Origin: a virus
Direction: 5' to 3' (one strand)
Length of the DNA: 56,920 nucleotides
IMG/VR virus record: IMGVR_UViG_3300025120_014399
Coordinates: 1 to 56,920 of that record
In this document: positions 55,549 through 56,920 of the stretch, piece by piece
How the letters are laid out: each line of letters opens with the position of its first letter
How positions within the stretch are numbered: the stretch's first letter is position 1
The notes under the pieces: generated by a model
What the model saw: only the letters and a program-made list of their open reading frames with translations
What the model was told of the DNA's origin: nothing
The model's database searches: none
Program-made: the position numbers and the translations under genes

Positions 55549-55849
55549 ATGGAAAGAAGTTGGTTCATGGAATGTAGGCACAGCTGATGGAGGAACTGAA
55601 AAATATTCTTTATCTGAGAATAAAGATACAGGAAATTTCAGAATTAAAAATGAATTTGGGAATATAACAATAGACATGGAACGCATGTCCGGACACAAGT
55701 TTCTTAAAAAAGTTTTAAAAAAAATGGAAGAGATAATATCACCTGGTGTCGACTATGATGATGACCTTTGGGCAAAATCTTTGGGTTTAGACTTCGATGG
55801 TGATGATAGCAATGATAATGACTATAACGACTGTGACCATACAGACTAA
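55538..55849 (+). CDS. Small acidic hypothetical protein
   Basis: This is a 103-residue protein; ATG 55538 is chosen for GGGAG upstream. The first 60 residues are beta-rich (W-K-E-V-G-S-W-N-V-G-T, F-R-I-K-N-E-F-G-N-I). The end is a run of Asp and Asn. No family is recognised. It precedes the exonuclease gene by 11 bases. Confidence 0.55.
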   Translation: MTSRWKEVGSWNVGTADGGTEKYSLSENKDTGNFRIKNEFGNITIDMERMSGHKFLKKVLKKMEEIISPGVDYDDDLWAKSLGLDFDGDDSNDNDYNDCDHTD

Positions 55850-55860
55850 GGGGATAAAAA

Positions 55861-56445
55861 TTGGGTAATATAACAACAGCAAAAGCAATTACGTTTTTAG
55901 ACATCGAGACAACGCACCTAGACGCTTCAAAAAGCGCTATTCTTTCAATCTCAATAATTACTGATTGGGATGGCGGGAAGCAAGATGTATGGACGACAAA
56001 GATAAAGCCAAAAGATATTGAAATGCAGTTTGCTTCTAAGGAAGCACTCGAAGTCTGTATGTATAGCGAAGAAGAATGGGCAGACGCACCGAGCTTTTCA
56101 GAAGTCGCACCTGAAATTGCAAAGCGTCTTATGTGGGGCCCACTGGTTGCACATAATATACAGTTTGACGTAGGTCATATTAGATCTGTCTTTAAAAGGT
56201 ACGGGTATAGAGAGGCACAACGGAACGAAAGAGTTGAAAGCAACAACAAGCTTTATAAAATTGGATATCCTCAAATAGATACATGCGCATTAGCCTACCT
56301 TTTCTTGCCAACTGAGCGCCAAAACTTAGATACACTTAGATCGCATTTCAAGATACCGGCAGGTAGATCACACTCCGCGGATACAGATGCTGAAGATTGC
56401 CGGCATGTTTTTTATAAGATACTGGAATTTATATCACCGGGTTAA
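55861..56445 (+). CDS. DnaQ-like DEDDh 3'-5' exonuclease
   Basis: The TTG start lies behind AAGGGG. This 194-residue protein has Exo I F-L-D-I-E-T-T (Asp14, Glu16), Exo II A-H-N-I-Q-F-D near residue 97, and Exo III H-S-A-D-T-D-A-E-D near residue 170, with the DEDDh His. It is a proofreading-type exonuclease like the epsilon subunit of DNA polymerase III. With dnaE at 1895 it could give the phage polymerase its proofreading. Confidence 0.92.
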   Translation: MGNITTAKAITFLDIETTHLDASKSAILSISIITDWDGGKQDVWTTKIKPKDIEMQFASKEALEVCMYSEEEWADAPSFSEVAPEIAKRLMWGPLVAHNIQFDVGHIRSVFKRYGYREAQRNERVESNNKLYKIGYPQIDTCALAYLFLPTERQNLDTLRSHFKIPAGRSHSADTDAEDCRHVFYKILEFISPG

Positions 56446-56484
56446 TATGTATAGATATAATATTAATCAGGAAGAGTATTAAAT

Positions 56485-56920
56485 ATGTTAGTTAGTAGAA
56501 GAAAAATAAAAAAGCTAATCATTTCAGCTATCTTAGAACAAATTAATCTAAAAAATCATACTGAATGGTCGCTATTAAAAGAAAACATATCCGCAGCTGA
56601 CGGAGAGGCTCTTATAAAAGCTTCACAAAAAGGTGAAAAAGTTTTTAAAAAATTGTTTCGTAAGCTGGCCAGGAAATATCATCCCGATAAACTCCCCGGA
56701 CCTCGGGGTCTTAATGCATTTCAGCAGCTGAATAACGCCAATATCATCGCCAATAAGTCCTTCGACAACAACCGTACGCCCCCCCGATCATCTATCCGGA
56801 ATGGGATAAAAAACGGCCGCATGGATCCCAAAGCGCTAAAGAAAGCGCAAGAGGCATTCACCAAAGCAGCAGCTGAAAAAGCTAAAAAAGAAGCAGCTGA
56901 AAAAGCAGCTAAAGCAGCAG
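56485..56920 (+). CDS. Tagged J-domain protein (3' end outside window)
   Basis: The frame is open to the right edge. It starts M-L-V-S-R-R-K-I-K-K-L-I, the recurrent basic tag. Residues 55-90 are a J-domain core: L-F-R-K-L-A-R-K-Y-H-P-D-K, with the H-P-D that stimulates Hsp70, then helix III-like F-Q-Q-L-N-N-A-N. Bases about 56690-56850 are GC-rich with C-ending codons, unlike the rest of the window. The last visible part is Ala/Lys/Glu repeats (A-A-E-K-A-K-K-E). A virion-carried DnaK co-chaperone is a hypothesis. Confidence 0.65.
   Translation, partial: MLVSRRKIKKLIISAILEQINLKNHTEWSLLKENISAADGEALIKASQKGEKVFKKLFRKLARKYHPDKLPGPRGLNAFQQLNNANIIANKSFDNNRTPPRSSIRNGIKNGRMDPKALKKAQEAFTKAAAEKAKKEAAEKAAKAA

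Noticed and set aside
1-56920. tRNA genes, CRISPR arrays, insertion sequences, integrase, att sites, riboswitches
   Set aside because: None was recognised by reading; a tRNAscan/CRISPR/Rfam run would be needed to be certain.

Overview
The window reads as a stretch of a large, AT-rich, lytic double-stranded DNA phage genome. About 85 genes are packed almost end to end. Nearly all are on the plus strand, many overlap at ATGA or TAGTG junctions, and no gene-free gap exceeds 150 bases. No tRNA, rRNA, IS element, CRISPR array, integrase or attachment site was seen. The gene mix is a phage mix: DNA polymerase III alpha, a DnaQ-like exonuclease, a FEN-like 5' nuclease, a DinG/XPD-like helicase, a full deoxynucleotide set (dUTPase, dCMP deaminase, thymidine kinase, a P-loop nucleotide kinase, ThyX), a GroEL, a small heat-shock protein, ClpS, ribosomal protein bS21, thioredoxin, and many small unknowns. 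The host is not shown directly. Two predicted lipoproteins are built like envelope proteins of Myxococcota, Bdellovibrionota or other delta-proteobacteria-like Gram-negatives: one has ASH-like repeats plus a VWA domain, the other a Glu/Pro/Ser/Thr-rich linker. That is only a hint.

Layout. 1-10.4 kb: sulfotransferase fragment, ClpS, metallophosphoesterase, DnaE, small SH3-like proteins, nucleotide metabolism, a sugar epimerase and a DHH phosphoesterase. 10.4-21.6 kb: dCMP deaminase, then a run of probable virion and lysis genes that includes an SOD-like and a pterin-dehydratase-like protein. 21.7-27.1 kb: 5' nuclease, GroEL, and a sigma factor that lacks region 4.2 followed by a separate small HTH protein. 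27.1-33 kb: a probable virion protein, cytidylyltransferase-like and phosphomannomutase-like enzymes, a VWA lipoprotein, a secreted metalloprotease, an amidohydrolase, and Hsp20 with the clearest terminator of the window. 33-40.7 kb: large tagged proteins of unknown function, a NUDIX hydrolase, a cysteine synthase and a nucleotidyltransferase. 40.7-49.6 kb: RNase H-like YkuK family, helicase, a 738-residue tagged protein, a lone PD-(D/E)XK endonuclease and small genes. 49.6-56.9 kb: a ligase-like protein, two minus-strand genes (one is thyX), membrane proteins, a lipoprotein, bS21, thioredoxin, DnaQ-like exonuclease, and a J-domain protein cut by the window end.

Two signals stand out. First, at least sixteen otherwise unrelated proteins begin with a short basic amphipathic stretch of the type M-K-I-x-R-K-Q-L-R-K-I-I-x-E, usually followed within 30 residues by (L/I)-x-E-(A/S/G). 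A few carry a similar stretch at the C terminus. This looks like a shared virion targeting or propeptide tag, and it is also found on proteins with enzyme-like folds. Second, the sigma factor stops before region 4.2 and is followed directly by a 96-residue HTH protein that could supply the missing domain. Upstream regions commonly show a TATAAT box without a recognisable -35 box. Together these suggest a two-part sigma factor comparable in logic to T4 gp55/gp33.
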